Source of the DNA: Acidimicrobiales bacterium mtb01
GTDB taxonomy: Bacteria; Actinomycetota; Acidimicrobiia; Acidimicrobiales; Ilumatobacteraceae
Assembly: GCA_004379135.1 (NCBI GenBank)
Contig: NBNI01000005.1
Location: forward strand, 124,001-188,000
Direction of reading: 5' to 3'
Length of the DNA: 64,000 nt
Shown here: in pieces, positions 1-8,435 of the stretch
How the letters are laid out: every line of letters starts with the position of its first letter
Numbering within the stretch: the stretch's first letter is position 1
Program-made: the position numbers and the translations under genes
The notes under the pieces: model-generated
Told to the model about the DNA's origin: nothing
Databases searched by the model: none
Seen by the model: the letters and a program-made list of their open reading frames with translations, nothing else

Positions 1-15
1 GGGCTGCGCTGAATC

Positions 16-795
16 ATGGACCTCGGGATCGCCGGCCGTTGGGCGATATTGCTCGGCTCGAGTCGCGGGCTCGGGCGCGCCTGCGCCGAGAGCGTCGCGC
101 GCGAGGGGGTCAACGTCGTCGTGAATGGACGAACCGCCGCCGACGTCGAAATGGCCGCCGCCGAGATCACTTCGCGCTACGGCGTGGAAGCCCGTGCGGT
201 GGTGGGCGACTCGACGACGAGCGAGGTCCACGAGGCGCTTCTCGCCGCGTGCGGCGTCCCCGACATCGTGTTGTTGAACGGCGAAGGTCCGTCACCCGTT
301 CGGTTCGGCGAACTCGATCCATCGCAGTGGGGTCGTGTCGTGCATCAGGGAATCGTCGGGCCACTGTCGTTCGTTCAACGAGTTCTGCCGGGCATGATCG
401 AACGCCGATTCGGCCGCATTGTGGCCATCAGTTCGGCGATGGTGAAGTCGCCCAATTCGATGATGAGCCTGTCGCACGGGACCCGACTCGGTTTGACGGG
501 TGTTCTGAAAGGCGTGTCGAAGGACGTCGCGAAGTACAACGTGACGATCAATCAACTCCTTCCCGAGCGCTTCGATACCGCGCGCCAGGAGCAAATGGCC
601 CATGTGGCGATGAAGTTGAAGGGCATCACGTACGAGCAGGCTCGGGCCGAGCAGATCGCGTCGATCAAGGCCGGACGTCTCGGTCAAGCGCATGAGTTGG
701 GCGACATGTTCGCCTTCGTGTGCTCGGCCCAGGCCGGTTACCTCAGCGGTCAGAGCATCCAGCTCGACGGTGGAAGTTACGAAGGGGTCTTCTGA
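16..795 (+). CDS. SDR family oxidoreductase, active site degenerate
   Basis: Rossmann-fold short-chain dehydrogenase/reductase of 259 residues, the usual classical length. The nucleotide-binding loop LGSSRGLG lies at residues 13-20 and a serine pair at 139-140 fits the catalytic Ser position. The YxxxK pair is absent: the aligned segment reads S-H-G-T-R (153-157), so Tyr and Lys are replaced. Divergent BKR-like SDRs with such replacements exist, so the reaction cannot be named. The ATG follows a TGA at bases 10-12 that may end an earlier gene. The stop codon shares one base with the next ATG (TGATG), which implies translational coupling to the flavoenzyme downstream. Confidence 0.85.
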   Translation: MDLGIAGRWAILLGSSRGLGRACAESVAREGVNVVVNGRTAADVEMAAAEITSRYGVEARAVVGDSTTSEVHEALLAACGVPDIVLLNGEGPSPVRFGELDPSQWGRVVHQGIVGPLSFVQRVLPGMIERRFGRIVAISSAMVKSPNSMMSLSHGTRLGLTGVLKGVSKDVAKYNVTINQLLPERFDTARQEQMAHVAMKLKGITYEQARAEQIASIKAGRLGQAHELGDMFAFVCSAQAGYLSGQSIQLDGGSYEGVF

Positions 796-1916
796 TGCGT
801 ATCGCTCGTTCGGTCGGCGCGATCGTCGCCGAAATCGAATCGCAGGCGGATCGACTCGATCGGCTGGCCGACGAGGCCGACTCGCTCGGCCGCGCACCGG
901 TCGACCTCGTCGATGCGATGCGCGAGATTCGCGTTCCGATGATCAAGGCGCCGGTGGAGGTGGGAGGTGATCATCTGCACCTCGCTGATCAGCTGCGCTT
1001 CTTCTCGGCGCTGTCGTACCGGAACGCGACGGCTGCCTGGACGGGCTTCAACCATGCCGGGGCATGCGGAGTCGCCGGCGCACGACTCACCGAAGCCGGC
1101 GTCGCTGAACTCTTCGCCGACGAGGCCTGTCCGTTCATCGCGGCGGTGTCGGCGCCTTCCGGCCGTTTCCGTCGCGTCGATGGTGGCTTCGAACTCACCG
1201 GCCGCTGGAAGTATGCGAGCGGGGTGCCGCATTCGGAGTTCATCCTCCTCACCGCTCTCGGCGAGGACACCCCGCCTCGGCCACGCATCCTCATCGTGCG
1301 GGCCGACGACGTGACGGTCACGGGGGAGTGGGACGTCATGGCCCTCAAGGGAACCGGAAGCATCGACGTCGTGGCCGATGGTGCATTCGTGCCCGATCAC
1401 TTGTCGATCGACCCGTTCGATCCGATCGAACGCGGCGGCCCAATGTTCGCGCTCTCGTATCAGGCCTATGTCGCACCGGAGAATCTCGGCTTCACCCTCG
1501 GTGTATGCCAACGCTTCGTCGACGAGATCGTGATCTACGCGAAGGGAAAGGCGCGCGGTTCGGACGGACGACTCGCCGACCGTGGTGCGTTCAAGTACGA
1601 GGTTGGCAAGGCTCAGATTCAGATCGAGGCCGCTCGCGGGTTCGGCTTGGCCGAATTCGGTGAAGTGGACGCTCTACTGCGTCGCGGGGAGAGCGTGAAC
1701 TCGGCCGGCAACGAACGACTCGGCGGCGTGATCGCCTACGCGACCGAATTGGCGGTCGGTGCCGTGACCCACTTGTTCCACTTCGCCGGAGCGGGAGCTC
1801 TGTTCAACTCCAGCGTCTTGTCCCGGCTGTATCGCGACGCGGTCGGATCGCACCAGCACCTCATGGCCTCCAACATCGCCTACGACCGTCGCGGTGAACG
1901 GATGATCTCGGCCTGA
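795..1916 (+). CDS. Acyl-CoA dehydrogenase-family flavoprotein (possibly monooxygenase type)
   Basis: A 373-residue protein with the acyl-CoA dehydrogenase layout: N-terminal helical domain (about 1-100), middle beta domain with a GRWKYASG segment, and C-terminal helical bundle ending near GSHQHL. The catalytic glutamate of true dehydrogenases is not obvious. The C-terminal histidine-containing segment recalls the FADH2-dependent monooxygenase branch (HsaA/DszC-like), so hydroxylation is possible instead of dehydrogenation. Start chosen at the ATG overlapping the SDR stop codon; an upstream GTG in the same frame would run back into the SDR gene. It probably works on the same substrate as the SDR. 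Confidence 0.8.
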   Translation: MRIARSVGAIVAEIESQADRLDRLADEADSLGRAPVDLVDAMREIRVPMIKAPVEVGGDHLHLADQLRFFSALSYRNATAAWTGFNHAGACGVAGARLTEAGVAELFADEACPFIAAVSAPSGRFRRVDGGFELTGRWKYASGVPHSEFILLTALGEDTPPRPRILIVRADDVTVTGEWDVMALKGTGSIDVVADGAFVPDHLSIDPFDPIERGGPMFALSYQAYVAPENLGFTLGVCQRFVDEIVIYAKGKARGSDGRLADRGAFKYEVGKAQIQIEAARGFGLAEFGEVDALLRRGESVNSAGNERLGGVIAYATELAVGAVTHLFHFAGAGALFNSSVLSRLYRDAVGSHQHLMASNIAYDRRGERMISA

Positions 1917-1928
1917 ACCTTCGGGGAG

Positions 1929-1934
1929 TACCGT
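1929..1934 (+). promoter_or_regulatory. Putative leaderless -10 element (TACCGT) of the MFS gene
   Basis: TACCGT sits six bases before the GTG at 1941 and no Shine-Dalgarno precedes that codon. This matches the TAnnnT-N6-start geometry repeated across the window. Confidence 0.45.
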
Positions 1935-1940
1935 CGTCCC

Positions 1941-3233
1941 GTGCGCGGCAAACCCCTTTTCTCGGTCTTCTTCACCGTCTTTCTCGATCTGCTCGGTTTC
2001 GGAATCCTGATTCCGGTCTTTCCGCTGTTGATCAGCCCCGGGTCGCCCTTCCGGGTGACGCCCGAGAGCTGGTCGTTCACCGAGGGCCTGATCATGCTCG
2101 GTTGGCTGCAAGCCGCTTATCCGCTCGCGTCCTTCGTCGCCGCACCGATTCTCGGCCAGCTCTCCGACCGGTACGGTCGCCGCCCGGTTCTCGCGCTGTC
2201 GATCTTCGGGACGGCGATCGGATACATGCTCTTCGCCGTCGGCATCAGTACCGCGAGCATTCCGCTGTTGTTCGCGGCGCGGGCGCTCGACGGGTTCACG
2301 GGCGGCAACATCGCCGTGGCCCAAGCCGCGATCGGCGACATCAGCGATGACTCGAATCGTGCGCGCAACTTCGGTCTCATCGGGGCCGCCTTCGGCCTCG
2401 GGTTCATCATCGGTCCGTATCTCGGCGGAAAACTCAGTTCTCCGAACACGAGTTTCTACGGACTGTTCGACACTCCCGATTGGTTCGGGGCGACCACCCC
2501 ATTCTGGTTCGCCGCGATCCTCTCGCTCACGAACTGCGCTCTCATCCTCGGTGCGTTCCCCGAGACTCTTCGCGAGAAGAGCGCGCACACCAGGCTCAAC
2601 TTGTTGCGTTCGGTGCAGAACGTCATCAACGGTTTCTCGTCCGAGCGGCTGCGGGTCGTGCTCGCCGCGGCCTTCCTCTGGAACGCCGGCTTCACGTTCT
2701 TCACCACGTTCTTCGGTGTCTATCTGCGCAACGAGTTCGGGTACAGCGCGTCGAGGACGGGCGACTACTTCGCCATCGTGGGCCTGTTCATCGCGTTGTC
2801 GCAAGCGGTGCTGGTGGGTCGAGTCGCGAAGTCTTTCGCCGACTACAAGGTGCTTCGTGTGAGCTTCTTCGGCCTCTCGCTGATGATGCTCCTGTACTTC
2901 GTGACTCCGACTTCGACCACGTTCTGGATCTATGCGATCATCCCGTTCTTCACGGCGTCGAACGGTTTGTCGATCGCGAACGTGTCGAGCCTCGTGAGCC
3001 GTTCGGCGCTGCCGGGCCAACAAGGTCAGGCCTTGGGAGTTCTGTCGAGTGTGCAGAACCTTGCTCAGGTGCCGGCGTCGATCCTGGTGGGCTACATCAC
3101 GTCGAGCATCACGTCGAGTCAACCACTCCTCGTCTCCACCGTCTGCATCGCGGCGGCCGGAATCGTGTTCACACTGTTCTTCCGGCCCAAGTACGTCGGT
3201 CCGGCTGTCGGGGCTCCGGCGCACACCGCCTAG
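1941..3233 (+). CDS. MFS transporter, DHA1/TetA-like
   Basis: Major facilitator of 430 residues with about twelve membrane segments. Helix 1 has the DHA1-type pattern FLDLLGFGILIPVFP (residues 14-28) and the loop 2-3 motif A GQLSDRYGRRP is at 72-82, typical of drug/proton antiporters such as TetA. The substrate is unknown. The GTG start is supported by TACCGT six bases upstream. The stop TAG lies inside the putative promoter of the TetR gene nine bases downstream, so the regulator may control this pump. Confidence 0.88.
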   Translation: MRGKPLFSVFFTVFLDLLGFGILIPVFPLLISPGSPFRVTPESWSFTEGLIMLGWLQAAYPLASFVAAPILGQLSDRYGRRPVLALSIFGTAIGYMLFAVGISTASIPLLFAARALDGFTGGNIAVAQAAIGDISDDSNRARNFGLIGAAFGLGFIIGPYLGGKLSSPNTSFYGLFDTPDWFGATTPFWFAAILSLTNCALILGAFPETLREKSAHTRLNLLRSVQNVINGFSSERLRVVLAAAFLWNAGFTFFTTFFGVYLRNEFGYSASRTGDYFAIVGLFIALSQAVLVGRVAKSFADYKVLRVSFFGLSLMMLLYFVTPTSTTFWIYAIIPFFTASNGLSIANVSSLVSRSALPGQQGQALGVLSSVQNLAQVPASILVGYITSSITSSQPLLVSTVCIAAAGIVFTLFFRPKYVGPAVGAPAHTA

Positions 3234-3236
3234 GAT
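3231..3236 (+). promoter_or_regulatory. Putative leaderless -10 element (TAGGAT) of the TetR gene
   Basis: TAGGAT begins with the stop codon of the MFS gene and is followed by six bases and the ATG at 3243. Confidence 0.45.
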
Positions 3237-3242
3237 CGGCTC

Positions 3243-3857
3243 ATGGCCACACCCCTCCGCAAGCGTTCAGACGGAATCCAGACGATGGCGGTGGTCAAGA
3301 AGTTCGCCCGCGCCGAACTCGACAAGTACGGCGCGGTGAAGTTCAACCTCGATCGCGTGCTCGAGAAGTCGGGGGTGTCGCGCAGTTCGGTGTACCACCA
3401 CTTCGGCAGCCGCGATGGCTTGATCGCGACCGTCGAAGTCGAACGCGGCCTCGAGGACACTCTGAAGGAGATGGAGGTCCTGCGGACGTTCCTGCTGTCC
3501 AGCGACAAGTTCGAGCAGGTCATGGGTTATATTGAGATCGCCCTCAACGCCGACGACGACAAGGCGGCCCGTTTGCGCCGACGCCGACAGGTGGCCCTCG
3601 TCGCCGCGAGCGAGCACAACAAGGCTCTGGCCGCGTCGCTCGCCAACGCGCAATCTCGGGGAACGGCCCACCTCGCCGAGACCCTGCAGATGATGAAGGA
3701 CCGCGGCATCATCAATCCATCACTGCCCTTGATGGGCGCCGCGGCGGCCTTCCAGTCGCTGCTCATCGGTCGCATCTACGCCGACATCACGGGTGAGGAC
3801 CAGAGCGAATGGGTTCAGGCGGCTCTGGTGTCGATCCGCGCGATGCTCGAGTCCTGA
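3243..3857 (+). CDS. TetR/AcrR family transcriptional regulator
   Basis: A 204-residue TetR-type repressor. The N-terminal helix-turn-helix spans about residues 34-58, with the characteristic G-V-S-R-S-S-V-Y-H-H-F-G-S-R stretch of the recognition helix. The rest is an all-helical ligand-binding domain with an Arg/Lys-rich segment near 105-115. The gene directly follows the MFS pump, the usual arrangement for a local efflux regulator, though it seems to have its own leaderless promoter. The ligand is unknown. Confidence 0.88.
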   Translation: MATPLRKRSDGIQTMAVVKKFARAELDKYGAVKFNLDRVLEKSGVSRSSVYHHFGSRDGLIATVEVERGLEDTLKEMEVLRTFLLSSDKFEQVMGYIEIALNADDDKAARLRRRRQVALVAASEHNKALAASLANAQSRGTAHLAETLQMMKDRGIINPSLPLMGAAAAFQSLLIGRIYADITGEDQSEWVQAALVSIRAMLES

Positions 3858-3861
3858 CGCG

Positions 3862-4341
3862 ATGGAAGTCGAGATGGTGGTCGAGATCCCGCAGGGCTCT
3901 CGCAACAAGTACGAGATGGATCACGAGACCGGGGCGATCTGGCTCGATCGCACGTTGTTCACGGCCACGCAGTATCCGCTCGATTACGGCTTCTTTCCCA
4001 ACACGCTCGGTGACGACGGCGATCCTCTCGATGCTCTCGTATGGCTGAGTCAGCCCACGTTCCCGGGTTGCCATGTGATGGTTCGGCCGGTGGCGGTGTT
4101 CTGGATGGAGGACGAAGCCGGCGGGGACGCGAAGGTTCTGTGCGTGCCGGCGCGCGACCCGCGTTTCGCCGACTACGAGGACATCGAGGATCTACCCGAA
4201 CATCTCCTGGGTGAAATCGGCAACTTCTTCCAGGTGTATAAGTTGCTCGAACCCAACAAGGAAACCAATGTTCGCGGTTGGGAAGGTCGCGCGGCCGCCG
4301 AGGCCGCGATCGAATCAGCGCTGGCGCAGTACCGACACTGA
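3862..4341 (+). CDS. ppa: Inorganic pyrophosphatase (family I)
   Basis: Soluble Mg-dependent family I pyrophosphatase (159 residues), which hydrolyses PPi to two phosphates and pulls biosynthetic reactions forward in the cytoplasm. The signature D-G-D-P-L-D is at residues 52-57; the substrate-binding PLDYGFFP segment precedes it and K-x-x-x-N-V-R-G-W follows near the C-terminus. ATG at 3862 was chosen because the family starts just before V-x-I-P-x-G-S-x-N-K-Y-E; upstream codons in this frame overlap the TetR gene. It lies four bases after the TetR stop. Confidence 0.95.
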   Translation: MEVEMVVEIPQGSRNKYEMDHETGAIWLDRTLFTATQYPLDYGFFPNTLGDDGDPLDALVWLSQPTFPGCHVMVRPVAVFWMEDEAGGDAKVLCVPARDPRFADYEDIEDLPEHLLGEIGNFFQVYKLLEPNKETNVRGWEGRAAAEAAIESALAQYRH

Positions 4342-4350
4342 TTCGGTCGC

Positions 4351-4695
4351 CTAGATGGCGGTGAGAAGAGTCGCCAGACTCAAGACGGAGAGCGTCGCAG
4401 CCGGCGCCGTTTCCACCAGGTCGTCCTTCACGCGAAGGTGGAACCACGTCGCGAGCACGAAGTACGCGGTGAGACAGATCGCCGAGTAGACGAGCAGCGC
4501 GTCGATCGAGAGCCCGATGATGAGACCGAGTGCGCCGGCGAGTTTCGCGACACCGAGTACGGGGATGATCCGCAGTGGGAGGCGGAGGCGCTCCATGGTT
4601 TGGATGACCTGCGGGATGGTCTTGAAGTCGGCGATCGACGAGATCGCGCAGATGATGGCGAGGATCACCGCCAGGACGACGGACAGTGTGTCCAT
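4351..4695 (-). CDS. DoxX-like small membrane protein
   Basis: A 114-residue protein with about four hydrophobic segments and a short polar C-terminus, fitting the DoxX/DoxD-like superfamily of small quinone- or thiol-related membrane proteins. Function is not established. The ATG at 4695 begins directly with the first membrane helix; a start at 4728 would add an uncharged-poor leader. Convergent with the pyrophosphatase gene, nine bases apart. Confidence 0.75.
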   Translation of the reverse strand: MDTLSVVLAVILAIICAISSIADFKTIPQVIQTMERLRLPLRIIPVLGVAKLAGALGLIIGLSIDALLVYSAICLTAYFVLATWFHLRVKDDLVETAPAATLSVLSLATLLTAI

Positions 4696-4738
4696 ATGCC
4701 CCCGAACTCTAGAGTCACCCAGATCCACGAAGAGTGGA

Positions 4739-6658
4739 TCAGGGTTCGACGATGGGGAAGCCGCCCATGAAGACGTCGAGGTTGCCGAACACTGTCAATA
4801 GTGCGGACGCGTCACCGTCGAGCGCGATCGTGCCGGCCCCGATCTCGTCGGCGAACGACGTCTCCTGGACGATGATTCGCAGCAAGAGAGATCGATCGAG
4901 GCGGATCGACACGTCGGCACCCTCGTGATGACGCCCCCGCACCGAGTGCAACGTCCGGTTGGAGAGCGTCAACACCCACTTCTCGTCGGGGGTCCCGGCC
5001 ATGTCGGGGAAGGTCCAGTTCACGAACAACTTCACACCCGCCACCGCTTCGCTCTTGAGACGAACCGCCAACGTGTCGAACACCTGCTCGATCGTCATGG
5101 CCTTGAGCAATCCGCGTCCGCGCATCTCCGACGAACCCAATAGCGGCGGACCCTGGCGTAGTTCCTGCGCTCCCATCAGATACGCGTTGCGGAACGTGGT
5201 CGACTCGCTCTGGTACCCCAATTGCTCGAGAGCATCGGCCTGGAGATGGCGGGCCGCCGTGTTCGTCGGGTCGGCGAACACCAGGTGGTTCACCAGTTCG
5301 GCGACCCAGCGGTAGTCGCCCTCGTCGAAACACCGCCGGGCTTCCTGCAACAGGGCATCGGGCCCGCCGGCCAAGCGGACGTACCGGGCACCCACCTCAC
5401 TGGGGGGCAACTTGTCGAGATTGGCCGGGTTGCCGTCGTACCAACTCAGGTAACGCTGGTACACGGCTTTCGAGTTGTGCACCAGATCGCCGTAGTAGCC
5501 GCGTGTGTGGGTCGCCCCCAAGAACTCGTCGGGCAACTCGAGATGGCCGGCGATCTCCAAAGGGGTGAGGCCCTGATTGGCGTGGCGCATGGTCTGGTCG
5601 TGCATCCACCGGTACAGGTCGCGCTGCAACTGCAGGAACTCGATCGCGTCGTCGTGCCCCCACTGCGGCCAGTTGTGCGACGTGAACACCAACTTCGTGC
5701 GGCTCCCGAACAGTTCAATGGCCTCGCCGATGTACTTCGACCACTGCAGCGAGTTGCGAACCAACGCGCCCCGAATCGGAACGAGGTTGTGCATCGTGTG
5801 CGAGCAGTTCTCGGCCATGCACAACCAGCCACCGTCGGGGAAGAAGAAGTTCATCTCGGCCGGCGCTTCGGTCTCGGGTGTGAGCTGGAAGACGATGCGC
5901 ACACCGTCGACCACCTTCTCCTCGTCCGTCCGGGTGATCTCCTCGGTGGGAGCGATGAGACCAGGAGGGCCGATCGGAATCGACAGGCCGAGACCGCAGT
6001 TCACGTGACCACGCGGACCCGGCGGCAGCAGCGACCCGAATTGATACAGCGCGCGTCGGCTCATGGCCGGCCCGGCGATGAGGTTCTCGCCCACGGTCTC
6101 GGCCAGGAATCCCTCGGGCGCGATCACTCGACAACGACCGGCGTCGACGTCCTCCTGCGTGGTCACACCGAGAACACCGCCGAAGTGATCGGCGTGCGAG
6201 TGCGTGTAGATCACCGCGGTGACCGGTCGGTGGCCCAGATGCTTGGTGACGAGTTCGTACGACGCGCGAGCGGTGGCTTCGACCGTGAGCGGATCGATCA
6301 CGATCCATCCGGTGTCACCCTTCACGAACGTGATGTTCGAGATGTCGTATCCACGCACCTGCCACACACCCTCGGTGACCTCGAAGAGCCCGTGATGCGC
6401 GTTGAGCTTCGCATGGCGCCACAGACTCGGATGGACGGAGTCGGGGGCATCGCCGTCGAGGAATCCGTAGCGGCTCACGTCGGAGGCTCGCTGCCCTTGC
6501 GAGTCCCTGATGACCACGTCGTCCAACGACGCGATCCAGCCGCGGCGCACTCGGTCGAAGTCGGCCGGATCGAGATCGAACGTGACCGAGCGGTTGGCGG
6601 CCCGAGTGTGGTCGGTCGCCGCCTTGGGAGTGTCGAGGCGCGCCGTGGTGTCGGTCAT
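4739..6658 (-). CDS. Alkyl sulfatase, SdsA1/BDS1-like (metallo-beta-lactamase type)
   Basis: A 639-residue type III alkyl sulfatase that hydrolyses primary alkyl sulfates to alcohol plus sulfate. The zinc motif H-S-H-A-D-H is at residues 153-158 in the metallo-beta-lactamase domain. A central helical dimerisation domain (about 400-510) and a C-terminal SCP2-like domain (about 520-639) that holds the hydrophobic tail follow, the domain order of SdsA1. No signal peptide is seen, unlike secreted SdsA1, so it probably acts in the cytoplasm. A Shine-Dalgarno GGAGGG lies just before the ATG. Divergent from the heliorhodopsin gene. Confidence 0.92.
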   Translation of the reverse strand: MTDTTARLDTPKAATDHTRAANRSVTFDLDPADFDRVRRGWIASLDDVVIRDSQGQRASDVSRYGFLDGDAPDSVHPSLWRHAKLNAHHGLFEVTEGVWQVRGYDISNITFVKGDTGWIVIDPLTVEATARASYELVTKHLGHRPVTAVIYTHSHADHFGGVLGVTTQEDVDAGRCRVIAPEGFLAETVGENLIAGPAMSRRALYQFGSLLPPGPRGHVNCGLGLSIPIGPPGLIAPTEEITRTDEEKVVDGVRIVFQLTPETEAPAEMNFFFPDGGWLCMAENCSHTMHNLVPIRGALVRNSLQWSKYIGEAIELFGSRTKLVFTSHNWPQWGHDDAIEFLQLQRDLYRWMHDQTMRHANQGLTPLEIAGHLELPDEFLGATHTRGYYGDLVHNSKAVYQRYLSWYDGNPANLDKLPPSEVGARYVRLAGGPDALLQEARRCFDEGDYRWVAELVNHLVFADPTNTAARHLQADALEQLGYQSESTTFRNAYLMGAQELRQGPPLLGSSEMRGRGLLKAMTIEQVFDTLAVRLKSEAVAGVKLFVNWTFPDMAGTPDEKWVLTLSNRTLHSVRGRHHEGADVSIRLDRSLLLRIIVQETSFADEIGAGTIALDGDASALLTVFGNLDVFMGGFPIVEP

Positions 6659-6694
6659 GGTTCCCTCCGATCGCGATCGAGACGATCGCCGAGC

Positions 6695-6700
6695 AAGGTA
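6695..6700 (-). promoter_or_regulatory. Putative -10 element (TACCTT) of the alkyl sulfatase gene
   Basis: TACCTT on the minus strand lies about 36 bases before the sulfatase ATG, leaving room for a leader with the GGAGGG ribosome-binding site. Confidence 0.3.
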
Positions 6701-6747
6701 ACACGATCGACCGGACGACTATCCGGGTCGCCACCGTGCTGATGGCG

Positions 6748-6753
6748 TAGGTT
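6748..6753 (+). promoter_or_regulatory. Putative -10 element (TAGGTT) of the heliorhodopsin gene
   Basis: TAGGTT is followed by a short leader carrying the ribosome-binding site GAAGGGAG five bases before the ATG at 6773. The in-frame TTG at 6752 lies inside this element and is unlikely to be the start. Confidence 0.35.
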
Positions 6754-6772
6754 GGGAAACGAAGGGAGTGCC

Positions 6773-7543
6773 ATGACATCCGTCCCGATCTCGAACGAAG
6801 TCCGCGGCAATCTCCAGCGCCTCAACGTGGGCGCGGCGATTCTGCACGGTGTCCAGGCGATCATCGTGCTCGTCGCCGCCAACGACTTCAAACTCCCGGT
6901 CACGACGTTCTTTCTGAACGACGCACCGGGCAAGGGTCTCGATCCCACGCGACTCACGCAGCAGTTCGACGTGCGCATCGCGTGGGGGGTCTTCGGCTTC
7001 CTCGCGCTCTCGAGCCTCTTCCACGCGATGGCGGCGCTCGGTCGCGGCCGCACCGCCTATCTGGCGGAGTTGTCCGCCGGTCGCAACCGATTCCGGTGGG
7101 TCGAGTACTCGCTGTCTTCGACGCTCATGATCCTCATGATCGCGATGGTCTTCGGCATCACCGAGATCACCGCACTGATCGGAATCGCCGGTGTGAATGC
7201 GTCCATGATCCTCTTCGGCTGGATCATGGAAGTGGTCAACGAACCGGGCAAGCCGGTGTGGTTCACGCCCTTCTGGTTCGGCTGCATCGCCGGGATCGTC
7301 CCCTGGATCGCCCTCGTGATCTATCTGTTCGGCCCCGGCTCCGAGATGCCCAACTTCGTGTACGGGGTGTTCGTGAGCATCTTCATCTTCTTCAACCTGT
7401 TCGCCCTCAACCAGTGGCTGCAGTACAAGCAGGTCGGGAAGTGGCGCGACTACGTCTTCGGCGAGCGCGTGTACTTGATCCTGAGCCTGTCGGCGAAGTC
7501 GGCCCTTGCCTGGCAGATCTTCGGCAACACACTGGCTGCTTGA
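6773..7543 (+). CDS. Heliorhodopsin
   Basis: Seven-helix retinal protein of 256 residues from the heliorhodopsin family, whose N-terminus faces the cytoplasm, opposite to type 1 rhodopsins. Family hallmarks are present: W-V-E-Y-S-L-S-S in helix 3 with the Schiff-base counterion Glu111, S-L-S-A-K-S-A-L-A-W-Q in helix 7 with retinal lysine Lys242 and nearby Ser238, and intramembrane histidines His25 and His84, which match His23 and His80 of the reference 48C12. The conserved loop PFWFGCIAGIVPW is also there. Heliorhodopsins are not known ion pumps; signalling or regulation of a partner enzyme has been proposed. No retinal synthesis gene is in the window. Transcribed alone, divergent from the alkyl sulfatase gene. 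Confidence 0.95.
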   Translation: MTSVPISNEVRGNLQRLNVGAAILHGVQAIIVLVAANDFKLPVTTFFLNDAPGKGLDPTRLTQQFDVRIAWGVFGFLALSSLFHAMAALGRGRTAYLAELSAGRNRFRWVEYSLSSTLMILMIAMVFGITEITALIGIAGVNASMILFGWIMEVVNEPGKPVWFTPFWFGCIAGIVPWIALVIYLFGPGSEMPNFVYGVFVSIFIFFNLFALNQWLQYKQVGKWRDYVFGERVYLILSLSAKSALAWQIFGNTLAA

Positions 7544-7547
7544 TGAT

Positions 7548-7569
7548 CGTTGCGGCGTTCGCCGCGATG
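7548..7569. terminator. Hairpin between convergent genes, probable bidirectional terminator
   Basis: GCGGCG-TT-CGCCGC (7552-7565), extended by about four weaker pairs on each side, sits between the heliorhodopsin stop (7543) and the hydrolase stop (7572) on opposite strands. No T-run follows. Confidence 0.5.
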
Positions 7570-7571
7570 CA

Positions 7572-8348
7572 TCAGGTGAGTGACGCGAGGAATCGTGCGA
7601 TCGCGACGTTGGTCGGTTCGGGATGCGTGAGATTGGCGGCGTGAGTACCACCGGCAACCACCACGAGTTCGGCCCGACCGCCCAAGCCGTCGCGCAACAC
7701 CTCGGCTTTCGACAACGGGATGGCCGCGTCGTCGTCGCCGTGGATGATGAGTGACGGAGCGGTGATCTCGCCCAGGCGAGGGGTCACGTCGTCGCGGTGC
7801 ATCAAGCAGTCGAAGGCCAGCGAGAACTGGTCCTTGTCCATCCCGGCCCACTTCGCGTACCACGAGTCCCACGATCCGGCACCGAGGATGATGCCGGAGA
7901 TGACGTCTTGCACGGCGGCCGATCCGTGGGCCATCCACGCGTCGTGGAGTTGTCCGTAGCCCTCGACCTTGTCGGCGTCCTCGGTGCCGGCCTGAGTGTC
8001 GATGAGGATGAGTCCGCGAACACGCTCAGGAGCGGTGAGGGCGACACGCAAGGACAGGAAGCCGCCCTGCGACATACCGCCGACCACCGCCTTGTCGATG
8101 CCCAGGTGATCGAGCAGACCGAGAACGTCGCGGGCCGAATCCCAGTAGGTGAACTTCCCGGTGGCGCGGGTACCGCCGAAGCCGCGTTCGTCCCACGTGA
8201 TGACGCGGTGCGTGTTCTTCAACGCGGCCACTTGCGGATCGAACATCGAGTGGTCCATCAGGAATCCGTGGCTCAGGATCACGGCCGGGCCCGAGCCCCC
8301 GGTGTCCTCGTAGTGGATGGAGGTGCCGTTGATCAGTGCCGTCGCCAT
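7572..8348 (-). CDS. Alpha/beta hydrolase
   Basis: A 258-residue alpha/beta-hydrolase with the oxyanion HGF segment (about residue 26), nucleophile elbow G-G-M-S-Q-G-G with the catalytic Ser, an acidic residue in IHGDDDAAIP, and the final His in GGTHAANLTHP. This is the 3-oxoadipate-enol-lactonase/peroxidase-like layout; the substrate is unknown. The ATG at 8348 is fixed by TACTCT six bases upstream. Convergent with heliorhodopsin and divergent from the acyl-CoA ligase gene. Confidence 0.87.
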   Translation of the reverse strand: MATALINGTSIHYEDTGGSGPAVILSHGFLMDHSMFDPQVAALKNTHRVITWDERGFGGTRATGKFTYWDSARDVLGLLDHLGIDKAVVGGMSQGGFLSLRVALTAPERVRGLILIDTQAGTEDADKVEGYGQLHDAWMAHGSAAVQDVISGIILGAGSWDSWYAKWAGMDKDQFSLAFDCLMHRDDVTPRLGEITAPSLIIHGDDDAAIPLSKAEVLRDGLGGRAELVVVAGGTHAANLTHPEPTNVAIARFLASLT

Positions 8349-8354
8349 GCCGGC

Positions 8355-8360
8355 AGAGTA
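8355..8360 (-). promoter_or_regulatory. Putative leaderless -10 element (TACTCT) of the hydrolase gene
   Basis: Minus-strand TACTCT, six bases, then the ATG at 8348, with no Shine-Dalgarno between. Confidence 0.45.
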
Positions 8361-8435
8361 GTTGCTGTGAGCAGAAGCCTGAACCGGTGCGTCCCCGTCG
8401 CCACGGACCGGAGCGCTGTGCCACGATTTCGGGCC

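Noticed and set aside
1674-3224. Long antisense open frame opposite the MFS gene (516 codons), and similar ones at 5222-6742, 10597-12330, 41426-43249 and 53102-55003
   Set aside because: Low-complexity Arg/Glu/His/Val-rich translations with no domain; they mirror the codon bias of real genes on the other strand in GC-rich DNA.
6668-6679. CGATCGCGATCG palindrome upstream of the alkyl sulfatase as an operator
   Set aside because: GATCG-rich palindromes are common by chance in this GC-rich sequence and it overlaps the ribosome-binding site region without other support.
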